Assembly: GCA_022511125.1 (NCBI GenBank)
Contig: JAFLSD010000003.1
Location: 124,001-188,000, forward strand
Reading direction: 5' to 3'
DNA: 64,000 bases
Source: Paramuribaculum sp.
GTDB taxonomy: Bacteria; Bacteroidota; Bacteroidia; Bacteroidales; Muribaculaceae
Both the position numbers and the translations under genes were made by a program. A model generated the notes under the pieces. It was given only the letters and a program-made list of their open reading frames with translations, was not told the DNA's origin and made no database searches. Below are positions 41,557 to 49,425 of this stretch, in pieces. How positions within the stretch are numbered: position 1 is the first letter of the stretch; every line of letters begins with the position of its first letter.

Positions 41557-41846
41557 TGTCTGCTTCCCGCCCACAGAACCCCAATTGGCTTCTGCAAACA
41601 GTTGTGCAAAGCAAAATTATAAAATTATTTTGACATGAAAAAATGTACAAATGTAAGGAGTTGATTTGTATAACTTTACACAATTGGTTGAGTCGCCGGA
41701 TACAGAATGGGGGTATATACAACATACACATCAAAGGTCATACCTCGCACTTGATTAACAGCGTATATGTAAAGATACGAACTACACTCTAATTTGTAGT
41801 TCTCTGATTTATATAAAGTTATAGTGTGTCGTGTTTTGTAGTTAAA

Positions 41847-41856
41847 GCACATGTGC
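41847..41856. promoter_or_regulatory. Palindrome GCACATGTGC, possible operator
   Basis: Perfect 10-bp palindrome in the 41557-42009 non-coding region; its CACATGTG core recurs at 41980-41987 and, altered, at 45379-45388. Other than these sites and the hairpin at 41943 the interval shows no gene. Confidence 0.35.
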
Positions 41857-41942
41857 ATCTTCCCTATATCGCAACAATAGAAGGTCAGATTTTTAGGTGT
41901 CATAAATATCTTTGGCTTAAAGTCTTAAAGTATTTCATTTTG

Positions 41943-41971
41943 GCAGATGGCGTAATGTCATCTGCTTTTTG
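41943..41971 (+). terminator. Hairpin with T tract upstream of the primase-like gene
   Basis: GCAGATG (41943-41949) pairs with CATCTGC (41959-41965), followed by TTTTT. A related sequence (CAGATGAAGGA/TCCTTCATCTG plus T6) occurs at 46751-46782. Confidence 0.6.
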
Positions 41972-41977
41972 TTTTGG

Positions 41978-41989
41978 TACACATGTGTA
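41978..41989. promoter_or_regulatory. Palindrome TACACATGTGTA, possible operator of the primase-like gene
   Basis: A perfect 12-bp palindrome ending 20 bp before the ATG at 42010, with the CACATGTG core shared with 41847-41856. The sequence just after it (ATCCCCGTAAATATTATTAA) resembles that after 45388 (upstream of the gene at 45437). Confidence 0.45.
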
Positions 41990-42009
41990 ATCCCCGTAAA
42001 TATTATTAA

Positions 42010-43542
42010 ATGATAAACTTTAAGATGAGAATAAGCATTGGTAATAAGAGGCTGGAAGATAAGCCGGTCAGTCAGAGAGAGAAGGGACGTTATTTTAAAG
42101 ATTTGAGTTTCAAGACAGGTGAATTCAGAAATTCAGATTTCAAACAAATTATTGGTCAGGGATTGACTATCACTTATCTCTTCAAGGACAAGGAGTTTGA
42201 TAGAAGCAATAATTATATGTCCGTTAACTATGTGGGCACTCAATTCATCTGCGTGGATGTTGATGGATGTGATGTTCCACCAACAGACTTTGTGGAGAAT
42301 ATCAGGTATAAACCATCTATTGTGCATACTACATTTTCTAACCTCACCGAGAGGAAGAACTATAAGTATTGTTATCATCTGCTCTATTTCTTCGATGACA
42401 TAATTTATGGAGAAGATAACTTCAATATGGTGTTTCACATGTTGACCGATGACTATTATAGTTTTGTTGATAAGGACTGTAAGGACTGCCATAGAGTTAT
42501 TTTTACTTCCAACTCTTCTTTTTCTGATTATGTTTATCGGGATTATGATCTTACTTACAAGGTAGATGATTTCATTAAGAAGAAGTATGATGATATAAGT
42601 GATTTCTTCTCTTCATCCACTGAAAAGGAATACTGTAAAAAAACTGTCTCTCAGGATAAATCAACTATTTCTTCTATCAATCTATCAAGTGAGACCAAAA
42701 TTTTACAAGAAGATAATAAATTCAGCCTTAATGATGGGTTTTGGAATGACTTATATTCACTGAAAAGGAGTGGGTTTATAGAAAAGTATTCAATGACTTA
42801 TCCTTATTTTAGAGAAACATGTGTAGACCAAGACAAATATGTAAATGGATATGCCGATTTAAGGGATATGGATTATTATGATGTTCCCACATCAAGATGG
42901 CGATGGGATGTAAAAAACAACAGGCCATACATCCCCAAAGTGGAGAAAGGAAACAGGAACAAGATGTTATGGGTGGATGCTGTGTGCCTTATGAAGATAA
43001 AGCCTGATATAACAAGGGAGCATCTAATCTATCTGTTAATAGCAGAGGTATACAAGAACTTTGATAATGAGGATGAGCAGATGTCAAATTGGTTTATCGT
43101 CAATAAGGCAAAGGAAGTCTGGGATAAAATTGACAATCTGAATGCAAGGCCTTTAAAGAAATCATTTAAGATTGACAAGCACTATTGGCTGGAAAAAGGC
43201 TACACAAATCAAGATTGGCTGTTGGTTTCCAAAATCATTATGAAAGAGATGAGGTGTCAGGATTTTGGTGATATGTATGACCTTTCCCTTACCGTTGAAC
43301 AGAATGTGGCTATGTTCTGTGAGTATGACATCAAGACTACCAAGAGGACATTGGTTAAATGGTGTGAGGAGAATGATATTCCATATGAGACTGATAAGCA
43401 GCGCAGGGACAGAATGGTGATGGCCGTCTTCAACGAGGAGCCTTGCAGAAGCAGCAGGGAGATTGCTGCCCTGTGTGAACAGATGGGAATTAAGGTTAGC
43501 CACGCCACTGTGGTAAAGATTATTGAAAAATATGGGGATTAA
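42010..43542 (+). CDS. Primase-like (AEP-type) replication protein with C-terminal HTH
   Basis: A 510-residue protein. Residues 70-200 carry archaeo-eukaryotic primase-like motifs: 'GTQFICVDVDGCDVPPTDFV' with a DxD pair, then 'DKDCKDCHRVIFTSNSSFSD', similar to the HR..F(G/T)TN block of Bacteroidetes primase-like proteins. The middle has 'LWVDAVCLMKIKPDITREHL'. The last 90 residues hold two helix-turn-helix-like units ('EQNVAMFCEYDIKTTKRTLV' and 'SSREIAALCEQMGIKVSHAT'). An ATG at 42025 is an alternative start. It lies in the integrated element and probably serves its replication or regulation. Primase activity is inferred. Confidence 0.6.
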   Translation: MINFKMRISIGNKRLEDKPVSQREKGRYFKDLSFKTGEFRNSDFKQIIGQGLTITYLFKDKEFDRSNNYMSVNYVGTQFICVDVDGCDVPPTDFVENIRYKPSIVHTTFSNLTERKNYKYCYHLLYFFDDIIYGEDNFNMVFHMLTDDYYSFVDKDCKDCHRVIFTSNSSFSDYVYRDYDLTYKVDDFIKKKYDDISDFFSSSTEKEYCKKTVSQDKSTISSINLSSETKILQEDNKFSLNDGFWNDLYSLKRSGFIEKYSMTYPYFRETCVDQDKYVNGYADLRDMDYYDVPTSRWRWDVKNNRPYIPKVEKGNRNKMLWVDAVCLMKIKPDITREHLIYLLIAEVYKNFDNEDEQMSNWFIVNKAKEVWDKIDNLNARPLKKSFKIDKHYWLEKGYTNQDWLLVSKIIMKEMRCQDFGDMYDLSLTVEQNVAMFCEYDIKTTKRTLVKWCEENDIPYETDKQRRDRMVMAVFNEEPCRSSREIAALCEQMGIKVSHATVVKIIEKYGD

Positions 43543-43734
43543 GGGCTGGTGTGGAAAGAAGAAAGAGGTGCATATTTCCTTCTCCATCTATCATACAAGA
43601 AACAGATCGCAAAAGGAATAAAGCCGTACGTAGACCGGAACATATTCTGAGAAGGCCGGCGTGTCCCCAGAAAATTAAGATTGATTTAGTAATTTTGTAA
43701 TCCGATATCCATTAGGATTAACCCTTGAAAGTGA

Positions 43735-44799
43735 ATGAAAAAGACCAAGATAATCTATGACCCCTCGTTGACCATTTCTGAAAACGCGGCCAACAATAAT
43801 CTTTCTGTGTCCTCCATCAGACGCTATATCAGATTGCAGGGCATCGATAGAGCCGGAGATAATGAGATTATCCGGCAAAGACGTATTCGGGAAGAAATCC
43901 AGAAATCGCCGGATATCTCCTTGGCGGAATTATCAAGACGATTGGGATGTTCTGTCAATACCATAAAAAAATATATACATTTATCTCCAAATCAATCAAA
44001 AAATGGTAGCGGTAATTTGTCAACTATTGACAAGTATAAAAGAAAGATTGGAATAAATGTAGACAGCCTTTGGGTGATTGGAGCGAGGGCAAAAGGAGGG
44101 AAGCGGGAAAACACTTATCACGGCAATTTTATTCCCCAAGTGCCTAACAATCTCATCCGGCGATATACCAAAAAGGGTGAAATTGTCATTGACCTGTTTA
44201 TGGGTAGCGGGACAACCCTGTTTGAATGTGAAGCTCTGAAAAGACACTACATCGGCTACGACATCAACCAAGCGATAATTGAACATGTCCAATCCAAAAT
44301 GGATGAAGGTGCCCCCATACAATACGCTATCAATAACTGTGATGTCACAAATAAGGAACTTTTCGCATCAATGACTGAATTGTCTTTATCCAAGATGGGT
44401 AAAAGAAAGGCGGATTTTCTGATTGTGCATCCTCCATATTGGGATATAATCCACTTTACAGATAATGCCGGCGACCTTTCCAACATCACATCTCTGGATG
44501 ATTTCCTGAACATGTTCACTCTCTCGATATCCAATGTCCTGCCATTCCTGAAAGCTGACAGGCATTTTGCCATTGTCATCGGCGATGTGTACAGAAATAG
44601 CGAGGTGGCACCCTTGGGATTTTATGTGATGAATGAGGTTAAGAAGAACTTTAAGTGCAAACTTAAAGGGATTGTCATAAAGGATATGGCTGGAAATAAG
44701 GCAAAGATTGGAATTGAGAACCTATGGAGATACAAAGCCAGCAAGAGCGATTATTTTCTATTCAAACACGAATACATCTTTGTTTTTAGGAAAATCTGA
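43735..44799 (+). CDS. Orphan DNA methyltransferase with N-terminal HTH units
   Basis: A 354-residue protein. Residues 1-85 contain two resolvase/CENP-B-like helix-turn-helix units ('SISSIRRYI'-like 'NNLSVSSIRRYI' and 'SLAELSRRLGCSVNTIKKYI'). The methyltransferase domain has motif I 'DLFMGSGTT' at 153-161, 'IGYDIN' as motif II, and motif IV 'VHPPYWD' at 231-237, closest to the (S/T)PPYW of N4-cytosine or the DPPY of N6-adenine enzymes. No endonuclease gene is adjacent, so it is an orphan within the mobile element. It may mark or regulate the element's own DNA (inference). Confidence 0.82.
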   Translation: MKKTKIIYDPSLTISENAANNNLSVSSIRRYIRLQGIDRAGDNEIIRQRRIREEIQKSPDISLAELSRRLGCSVNTIKKYIHLSPNQSKNGSGNLSTIDKYKRKIGINVDSLWVIGARAKGGKRENTYHGNFIPQVPNNLIRRYTKKGEIVIDLFMGSGTTLFECEALKRHYIGYDINQAIIEHVQSKMDEGAPIQYAINNCDVTNKELFASMTELSLSKMGKRKADFLIVHPPYWDIIHFTDNAGDLSNITSLDDFLNMFTLSISNVLPFLKADRHFAIVIGDVYRNSEVAPLGFYVMNEVKKNFKCKLKGIVIKDMAGNKAKIGIENLWRYKASKSDYFLFKHEYIFVFRKI

Positions 44800-44868
44800 T
44801 TTATAATTTCAAGATTGGATACCGATAAGGACGGGGACCATCTCCATATTTATGAATAAAAACAAAAC

Positions 44869-44904
44869 AGGCCACAGACGGATTTGTTCCGCTTGTGGCC
44901 TTTG
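44869..44904. terminator. Bidirectional terminator between convergent genes
   Basis: AGGCCACA (44869-44876) pairs with TGTGGCCT (44894-44901), followed by TTTG. An A-rich left flank supplies a T tract on the minus strand. Confidence 0.7.
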
Positions 44905-44922
44905 AACATATGATAGAGAAGG

Positions 44923-45336
44923 TCAGTGAGTTTCTGTCTTTCCAGTATTTTCAATCCTCTCAATCAGCAAGGGGGAAATTGCCCAACTCTGTTCGACTTC
45001 ACCCTTGTTTATTTTTATGGGCCTGTCGAATGTGAGTCTTCTATATCCGACCAGCCCTGTACAAAGCATCATAACGATTCTTCGAAGAGCGTGATTATCG
45101 CAGTAGGAGTGTATATCGTCGGAATGTATCCATATATCTCCATTGGACTCATAACTTCCGCCGTTGCGTACCCATAACGATAGTCCTACCAACCAAGTGA
45201 AATACTCATCTAATGTGCATTCGGCGTTGTTTTCGTATTCCTGATTGTATAACAGCCCGTAAATTTTCTGACATCCAATCTGCAACGGGCGTTCGGGGAT
45301 TAATATCCCGTCATAAGATTTTCTTTTATTTTTCAT
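44923..45336 (-). CDS. Small protein, member of a three-gene paralogous family
   Basis: A 137-residue soluble protein, not recognised. It shares an ordered set of motifs with the proteins at 45437-45952 and 45933-46370: '(I/A/V)YG(L/I)(L/V)Y' near the middle start, 'NGDIW', 'NHALRRIVMMLCTGLVGYRR' and 'SPLLIERI' near the end. It is the only member on the minus strand; the other two are divergent from it. It is not part of the same transcript. A regulatory or DNA-related role in the mobile element is only a guess. Confidence 0.65.
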   Translation of the reverse strand: MKNKRKSYDGILIPERPLQIGCQKIYGLLYNQEYENNAECTLDEYFTWLVGLSLWVRNGGSYESNGDIWIHSDDIHSYCDNHALRRIVMMLCTGLVGYRRLTFDRPIKINKGEVEQSWAISPLLIERIENTGKTETH

Positions 45337-45378
45337 CGACCTTCTTAATTATATTGTATAAGATATTTATAGGAAGGT

Positions 45379-45388
45379 GCACGTGTGC
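45379..45388. promoter_or_regulatory. Operator-like GCACGTGTGC upstream of the 45437 gene
   Basis: A near-palindrome with a CACGTG core, 48 bp before the ATG at 45437, resembling the CACATGTG sites at 41847 and 41978. The following sequence resembles that after 41989 (CCCATAAATACATTAAAT versus CCCGTAAATATTATTAAAT). Confidence 0.35.
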
Positions 45389-45436
45389 GATTTTCATCTA
45401 TTACCCATAAATACATTAAATTGAACAAAAGAACAT

Positions 45437-45952
45437 ATGAGGAAAGATGAAGGAACAGTGTCGGATAATCCGATTAAAGAAGACCTATGGATGTTCGATA
45501 GCCTCTGCATACTGGACGAGCCGGTAATGTGGATAGACAAGGACTACTGCGTGAGGGAGGCATACGGAATAGTCTATAATAGAGATATCAACCACAGTCT
45601 GGATGATTTCGGCTTTAATTTGAAGTTTCTGATTGCCTATATGATGGGAGCCAGCAGAAATCTTCTACATAATGGAGATGTAGACCCGGAAAACCATATC
45701 TGGACACTCAAAAGTGGACATCAACTGAATATGGAGCAACCTAATATGAAAGAATTACTGGTCCGTCTCTTTCAGGACAAATTTTCTTTCAGGCTTGTGG
45801 AGTTAAAGAGTTTTATTCCTTATACCAAGGAGAACCGAGAATGTGTCGAGGGATACCTTATCGTTAAGCCGGATTTAATAGACAGGTTGCTACCGAATGA
45901 AAAACCGCATACAAAAAAACAAATAGAACAATATGGAGAAGATGAAAATTAA
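45437..45952 (+). CDS. Small protein, member of a three-gene paralogous family
   Basis: A 171-residue soluble protein, not recognised. Shared motifs with its paralogs: 'REAYGIVYNRDINHSLDDFG', 'FLIAYMMGASRNL', 'ENHIWTLKSG', 'NMKELLVRLFQDKFSFRLVE' and 'LIVKPDLIDRL'. It overlaps the next paralog's start by 20 bp, so the two are cotranscribed and probably act together. An operator-like CACGTG site lies upstream. Confidence 0.65.
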   Translation: MRKDEGTVSDNPIKEDLWMFDSLCILDEPVMWIDKDYCVREAYGIVYNRDINHSLDDFGFNLKFLIAYMMGASRNLLHNGDVDPENHIWTLKSGHQLNMEQPNMKELLVRLFQDKFSFRLVELKSFIPYTKENRECVEGYLIVKPDLIDRLLPNEKPHTKKQIEQYGEDEN

Positions 45953-46370
45953 GCGCAAAAAGAGATGGACCGGTAAATATAATGCGATGGCAGTAGTCGA
46001 TATCCCGGTTAAAATCAAAGATACGGATGTTTACGGATTGTTGCTGTATGTTGAAGACGATGAGGATATGGAACATATGAATCATAGGATAAATATCTAC
46101 ATCAACAACTACTTGATACCGATGTCCCGTATCGTGGCAAAAGGTGAGTTCAAAGAAGGCAAATGGTATTTTCCCCAATACGGAATAGATGTCGAACCAA
46201 ATATGGCGTTATACAAATTCTTTGAAGTCCTTTTCGACGACTTGGTTGGTTTCAAACTTATACAGAACGGCCATATTGTCTGCAAACGGAAAGAAGCGGA
46301 TGATGATTTTATAATAGACCGGGCATTGATTGATAGATATTGCAATATAGAATTACAAGATACAAATTAA
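45933..46370 (+). CDS. Small protein, member of a three-gene paralogous family
   Basis: A 145-residue soluble protein, not recognised; an ATG at 45942 is an alternative start. It shares with the two genes before it 'TDVYGLLLYVEDDED', 'GKWYFPQYGIDVEPNMALYK', 'FFEVLFDDLVGFKLIQNGHI' and 'IDRALIDRYC'. The N terminus is very basic ('MEKMKIKRKKRWTG'). It overlaps the upstream gene by 20 bp and is followed after 14 bp by the acidic protein gene. Confidence 0.65.
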   Translation: MEKMKIKRKKRWTGKYNAMAVVDIPVKIKDTDVYGLLLYVEDDEDMEHMNHRINIYINNYLIPMSRIVAKGEFKEGKWYFPQYGIDVEPNMALYKFFEVLFDDLVGFKLIQNGHIVCKRKEADDDFIIDRALIDRYCNIELQDTN

Positions 46371-46384
46371 AAGAACATAAGATT

Positions 46385-46651
46385 ATGAAGAAGTTAAAAC
46401 ACGTACTTAATTTGGAGAACTTTACCAAAGTATACAATAACGGCGAAAAATTAGCCCTACCTGAAATTAACGAACAGCAGGACTATACCGAAGACGAATT
46501 ACCCGAAGAGGAACAGGAGTTGGAGGAAGAGAGTTTGCAGCCTGACCCCGTTATACAGCATTTGGAAGAGGCGGCTTTTCTTGCTGAATACAAGAAAGTC
46601 TTGGATTTCGACACCTATGTCGAGACGCAGTATAAAAAGCCTAAATTATAA
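46385..46651 (+). CDS. Small acidic protein of the mobile element
   Basis: About 88 residues from the ATG at 46385 ('MKKLKHVLNLENFTKVYNNG'); a frame from 46340 would overlap the previous gene by 31 bp. Residues 35-65 are strongly acidic ('DYTEDELPEEEQELEEESLQ'), and the C terminus is helical. Not recognised. It is last of a co-directional set with the 45437 and 45933 genes, ending before the terminator at 46751. Confidence 0.6.
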   Translation: MKKLKHVLNLENFTKVYNNGEKLALPEINEQQDYTEDELPEEEQELEEESLQPDPVIQHLEEAAFLAEYKKVLDFDTYVETQYKKPKL

Positions 46652-46750
46652 ATGAGTTTGAAGGCATCCGTTTTTGGTGTTAAGATTATTCTTTTTTTTT
46701 GCGGGTGTCCTCATTGAATTAGGGTTTATTCATTGAATTATTTGAGTTGG

Positions 46751-46782
46751 CAGATGAAGGAGATTTCCTTCATCTGTTTTTT
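46751..46782 (+). terminator. Intrinsic terminator of the 45437-46651 genes
   Basis: CAGATGAAGGA (46751-46761) pairs perfectly with TCCTTCATCTG (46766-46776), followed by TTTTTT. Confidence 0.88.
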
Positions 46783-46938
46783 GTATACAATAGTGAGGTT
46801 TTTCGTCAGGTTGGAATGTGGGATGCAAAATAACATACATTTATAAAAACGATATATACCCACTCACGAATACGGCCGTACGAAATGCTGTTTTTAAGGT
46901 GAGAACAAATATGCAGACCATCAATACAATCTGAAATG

Positions 46939-47036
46939 CGAAATAAAACGAAATAACCTTAAAACGCTGGATATCTTCAGTTTATTCCTTGGTCGGTCCC
47001 AAGATATCGATTACCTTCGGAATATCGAAATAACCT
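46939..47036. repeat. Short direct repeats upstream of the small paralog pair
   Basis: CGAAATAA occurs at 46939-46946, and CGAAATAACCT at 46949-46959 and 47026-47036. A separate direct pair, TCATTGAATTA, lies at 46711-46721 and 46730-46740. The 46652-47056 gap has no gene; these repeats could be regulator or replication-protein sites. Confidence 0.35.
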
Positions 47037-47056
47037 AATAAGATTAAACCGAAGAT

Positions 47057-47260
47057 ATGACAAAGAAAGAAATTGATAAATGGAATGCACGTCATTTTCT
47101 GGTGTGTATGCAAATACTAAAAGGGTTCTCGAAGAACTCCAACGGGATGTTGACCAAACTGGATATGGATGTGATAATTATCAAAGCCAACAGATTGATA
47201 CAATTGCTTCAACAACGGGAAGCGAAAATAATGGAGCGATATGAAGAAGAACGCAAATGA
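47057..47260 (+). CDS. Small helical protein, first of a tandem pair
   Basis: A 67-residue protein, 'MTKKEIDKWNARHFLVCMQI' to 'VIIIKANRLIQLLQQREAKI', with heptad-like helices. It is a clear paralog of the next ORF: both show KWN-RHF, D(V/I)I-KA-R-(L/M)I and LLQQRE in register. It overlaps the second gene by 20 bp. Function unknown; the size and charge would suit a coupling or antirepressor protein, but this is a guess. Confidence 0.6.
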   Translation: MTKKEIDKWNARHFLVCMQILKGFSKNSNGMLTKLDMDVIIIKANRLIQLLQQREAKIMERYEEERK

Positions 47261-47432
47261 CAAATGGAATGAAAGGCATTTCCAGATTTGCCTCGCACTC
47301 TTATCACGGCCGGTTGTGCCCGACAGTTTCGGATATACAAAGCCGTTGAACCTACTGGATGTGATAACCAAAGCCGATCGGATGATAGCGCTACTTCAAC
47401 AAAGAGAGCGAAGAGAAAGGGATAATGTGTAA
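47241..47432 (+). CDS. Small helical protein, second of a tandem pair
   Basis: A 63-residue protein, 'MKKNANDKWNERHFQICLAL' to 'VITKADRMIALLQQRERRER'. Paralog of the upstream ORF with which it overlaps by 20 bp; the pair arose by tandem duplication. Followed after 27 bp by the degenerate recombinase gene on the same strand. Confidence 0.6.
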   Translation: MKKNANDKWNERHFQICLALLSRPVVPDSFGYTKPLNLLDVITKADRMIALLQQRERRERDNV

Positions 47433-47459
47433 GAAATAAGTCATACAAAGTTTCAGCAG

Positions 47460-48053
47460 ATGGATTCAAAAATAAGAGTGATGATTTATTCCCAGCCCCA
47501 AGAAGTAGAACGACTGAACGGTTATGCAGAATCAAAAGGTTATAGGATTGCCGATGTGTTTAACATAACCGATGATAGTAATCAGGTGCACTTATTGGAG
47601 TTGATGAAATATATTGTCGACAATGATATTGATAAACTGATTGTACCGACCTGCTCCACATTGTCAATGAAACCAGCAGAGTTGGTACGATTCATAAATG
47701 GCTTGAATGATGCCGGCATTTCCGTTGTCATTGTTAATAATAATGAGGAATCGCTTCTTCCAAACGGTCGAATCAATCCCACCTTTCGTTTTATGTTGGA
47801 TATATTGTATGAGTTGGATTCAGTCAAAAAACGGGCGACAAGGAAAAGATTTGAAAGGTCATACATTCGGTATAGAGAAAATGGCGGACTGGTCGGAAGA
47901 AAAACTGGATACAGAAAATCCAGAATCCAGTATAAGAGGGAGTACTGGAGAGAATTGAATTTGTTGAGAGATGGTCTGTCATTAAAGAAATGCCATCGTG
48001 AGACTTCGACATCAGTCAACACATTGAGAAAACTTAAATCGATGTTTTTATAA
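47460..48053 (+). CDS. Catalytically degenerate serine recombinase-like protein
   Basis: A 197-residue paralog of the serine recombinase at 48162. The N-terminal fold is kept ('IRVMIYSQPQEVERLNGYAE', 'DNDIDKLIVPTCSTLSMKPA', 'INGLNDAGISVVIVNNN'), and so is the basic linker ('NGGLVGRKTGYRKSRIQYKR') with a C-terminal HTH ('LSLKKCHRETSTSVNTLRKL'). However, the position of the catalytic Ser (YARVSS in the sister) reads 'IYSQP', and the active-site 'LSRLGR' reads 'CSTLSM'. It should bind DNA and pair, but not cut. A regulator or subunit of the intact recombinase is the natural guess. Confidence 0.72.
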   Translation: MDSKIRVMIYSQPQEVERLNGYAESKGYRIADVFNITDDSNQVHLLELMKYIVDNDIDKLIVPTCSTLSMKPAELVRFINGLNDAGISVVIVNNNEESLLPNGRINPTFRFMLDILYELDSVKKRATRKRFERSYIRYRENGGLVGRKTGYRKSRIQYKREYWRELNLLRDGLSLKKCHRETSTSVNTLRKLKSMFL

Positions 48054-48161
48054 TGAGAAATGCGGTCATTTAATAGTTGCGGTCATTTAAGTCTGCAACG
48101 CCTATTTGAAAGCACTATGGAATTGCAATTATTTTAATCAAAGAGTTATACGACAGCAAAA

Positions 48162-48824
48162 ATGGAAACCAAAATAATAAAATCAGCAATCTACGCACGA
48201 GTGTCCAGCGTAGGCGACAGACAATCGACAGAAAGACAAGTTTCAGATTTGGCCGATTACTCCACTAAAAATGGATATGAACTTCAACAGGTATTTGAGG
48301 AACACATATCCGGAGCCAAGAAAAATAAAGAGCGTGTAGTTCTGAATGAGTGTTTGGAATACTGCATCGCAAACGATATTGATGTCCTTCTGATTTCAGA
48401 ACTCTCCCGCTTGGGTAGAAATGTTGATGAAGTGCTTGCAAATGTCAGGTTCAGCAAGGAGCACCATCTAAACATCTATTTCCAGAAAGAGAACATATAC
48501 ATTTTCGACAGGGAAGGTAAAGAGAACCCGTTTCTGACAATAATGATTGCAGTTTTGGGAACGTGTGCCCAACTTGAAAGGGAAAGCATCTTTTACAGGC
48601 TGGAAAGCGGAAGGAAATTATATGTGTCTAAAAATATGAAAGAAACCGGCAAATCCGGTCTCGGTAGGAAAGTAGGATACCGCAAACCCAAAGAAGCGAA
48701 GCAACAACAATACAAAGATGTGTTGAAACTTCTGAAAGCCGGCTATCCAATCAGAAAGGTTGTGGTCTTGACCAAAGTTTCCGAATCAACCGTAATGAGA
48801 TTAAAAAAGGAGTTTGCACTATGA
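48162..48824 (+). CDS. Serine recombinase (resolvase/invertase family)
   Basis: A 220-residue protein with an intact resolvase domain: 'SAIYARVSSVGDRQSTERQV' with catalytic Ser15 and nearby Arg, 'DVLLISELSRLGRNVDEVL' with the active-site Arg residues, and 'LGTCAQLERESIFYRLESGR' in the dimer helix. The C-terminal part has the basic linker 'SGLGRKVGYRKPKEAK' and an HTH. It may invert or resolve DNA in the element. Its stop overlaps the start of the small membrane protein (ATGA). It is 108 bp downstream of the degenerate paralog. Confidence 0.9.
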   Translation: METKIIKSAIYARVSSVGDRQSTERQVSDLADYSTKNGYELQQVFEEHISGAKKNKERVVLNECLEYCIANDIDVLLISELSRLGRNVDEVLANVRFSKEHHLNIYFQKENIYIFDREGKENPFLTIMIAVLGTCAQLERESIFYRLESGRKLYVSKNMKETGKSGLGRKVGYRKPKEAKQQQYKDVLKLLKAGYPIRKVVVLTKVSESTVMRLKKEFAL

Positions 48825-48979
48825 TTATGAGAGAGATTATTACAGAAGCTCTTATAGCGACATTCAATCTGCTTATAGACTGCACATGTGCTATCGCTAA
48901 AGCCGCCATTTTGTTATGGTTGCCGGTGATGTTTATCTATTTTCTTTTCAAAAATAAGGGTATTTCTAAAAGCAATTAA
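48821..48979 (+). CDS. Small single-span membrane protein
   Basis: 52 residues from the ATG at 48821 to TAA at 48977-48979: 'MIMREIITEALIATFNLLID', then 'CTCAIAKAAILLWLPVMFIY' and 'FLFKNKGISKSN'. Residues 11-43 are hydrophobic, with a basic C-terminal end, typical of a one- or two-helix inner-membrane peptide. It overlaps the recombinase stop by 4 bases, implying translational coupling. The function is unknown; toxin-like or holin-like roles are possible but unsupported. Confidence 0.5.
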   Translation: MIMREIITEALIATFNLLIDCTCAIAKAAILLWLPVMFIYFLFKNKGISKSN

Positions 48980-49098
48980 ATGGTGTTAATGTCCTCGTCT
49001 GTATTCTGCAAAAAAAGTTGTTATATTTAATTTGACCCCATCACTGAGAAACCTTAATTCAGGTTGGTGGTAAAATTTAATAAAAAATATTGATTCTT

Positions 49099-49425
49099 AT
49101 GAGTGATATAATTTTTAATTCAAATCCAACAATGAATAATAGTAGTTGTGGATTTACAGAAGGACTTGCAAATTTCATCAAGTCTGCAGTGAAGGAGGCT
49201 GTTACAGAAGCCATCCAAGACAAAATGTGTGAGAATTTGGTTGTTGACCAACATCTTACAACCAAGCAGCTCTGTGAGAGATGGGATATCTCTGATACCA
49301 CTCTCCTTACCTGGGAGAAAAGGGGTGTGATTTCACCAATTCAAACAGGTGGTAGGAAGAAACTATATTCACTAAAAGATGTGCGGGCTGCAGAAGTTAA
49401 TGGTTTTATTAAAAATGTTGCTTGA
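49099..49425 (+). CDS. Excisionase-like helix-turn-helix protein
   Basis: About 108 residues from the ATG at 49099. A TTG at 49090 is a less likely start. The N-terminal half has a helix with an 'AVKEAVTEAIQDKM' pattern, then a MerR/Xis-type winged helix: 'LTTKQLCERWDISDTTLLTW', 'EKRGVISPIQTGGRKKLYSL'. Such proteins bend DNA at attachment sites and favour excision. It ends with a one-base overlap (TGATG) at the integrase start, so both are translated together. Confidence 0.8.
   Translation: MSDIIFNSNPTMNNSSCGFTEGLANFIKSAVKEAVTEAIQDKMCENLVVDQHLTTKQLCERWDISDTTLLTWEKRGVISPIQTGGRKKLYSLKDVRAAEVNGFIKNVA

Noticed and set aside
41405-41638. 77-residue plus-strand ORF
   Set aside because: It runs through the inverted half of element C and has no recognisable features; the frame is a by-product of the palindrome.
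42133-43587. Minus-strand ORFs inside the primase-like gene
   Set aside because: They are shadows of a well-supported plus-strand gene and show no domain pattern.
43735-44799. Restriction-modification system
   Set aside because: Only a methyltransferase is present; neither neighbour has an endonuclease motif.
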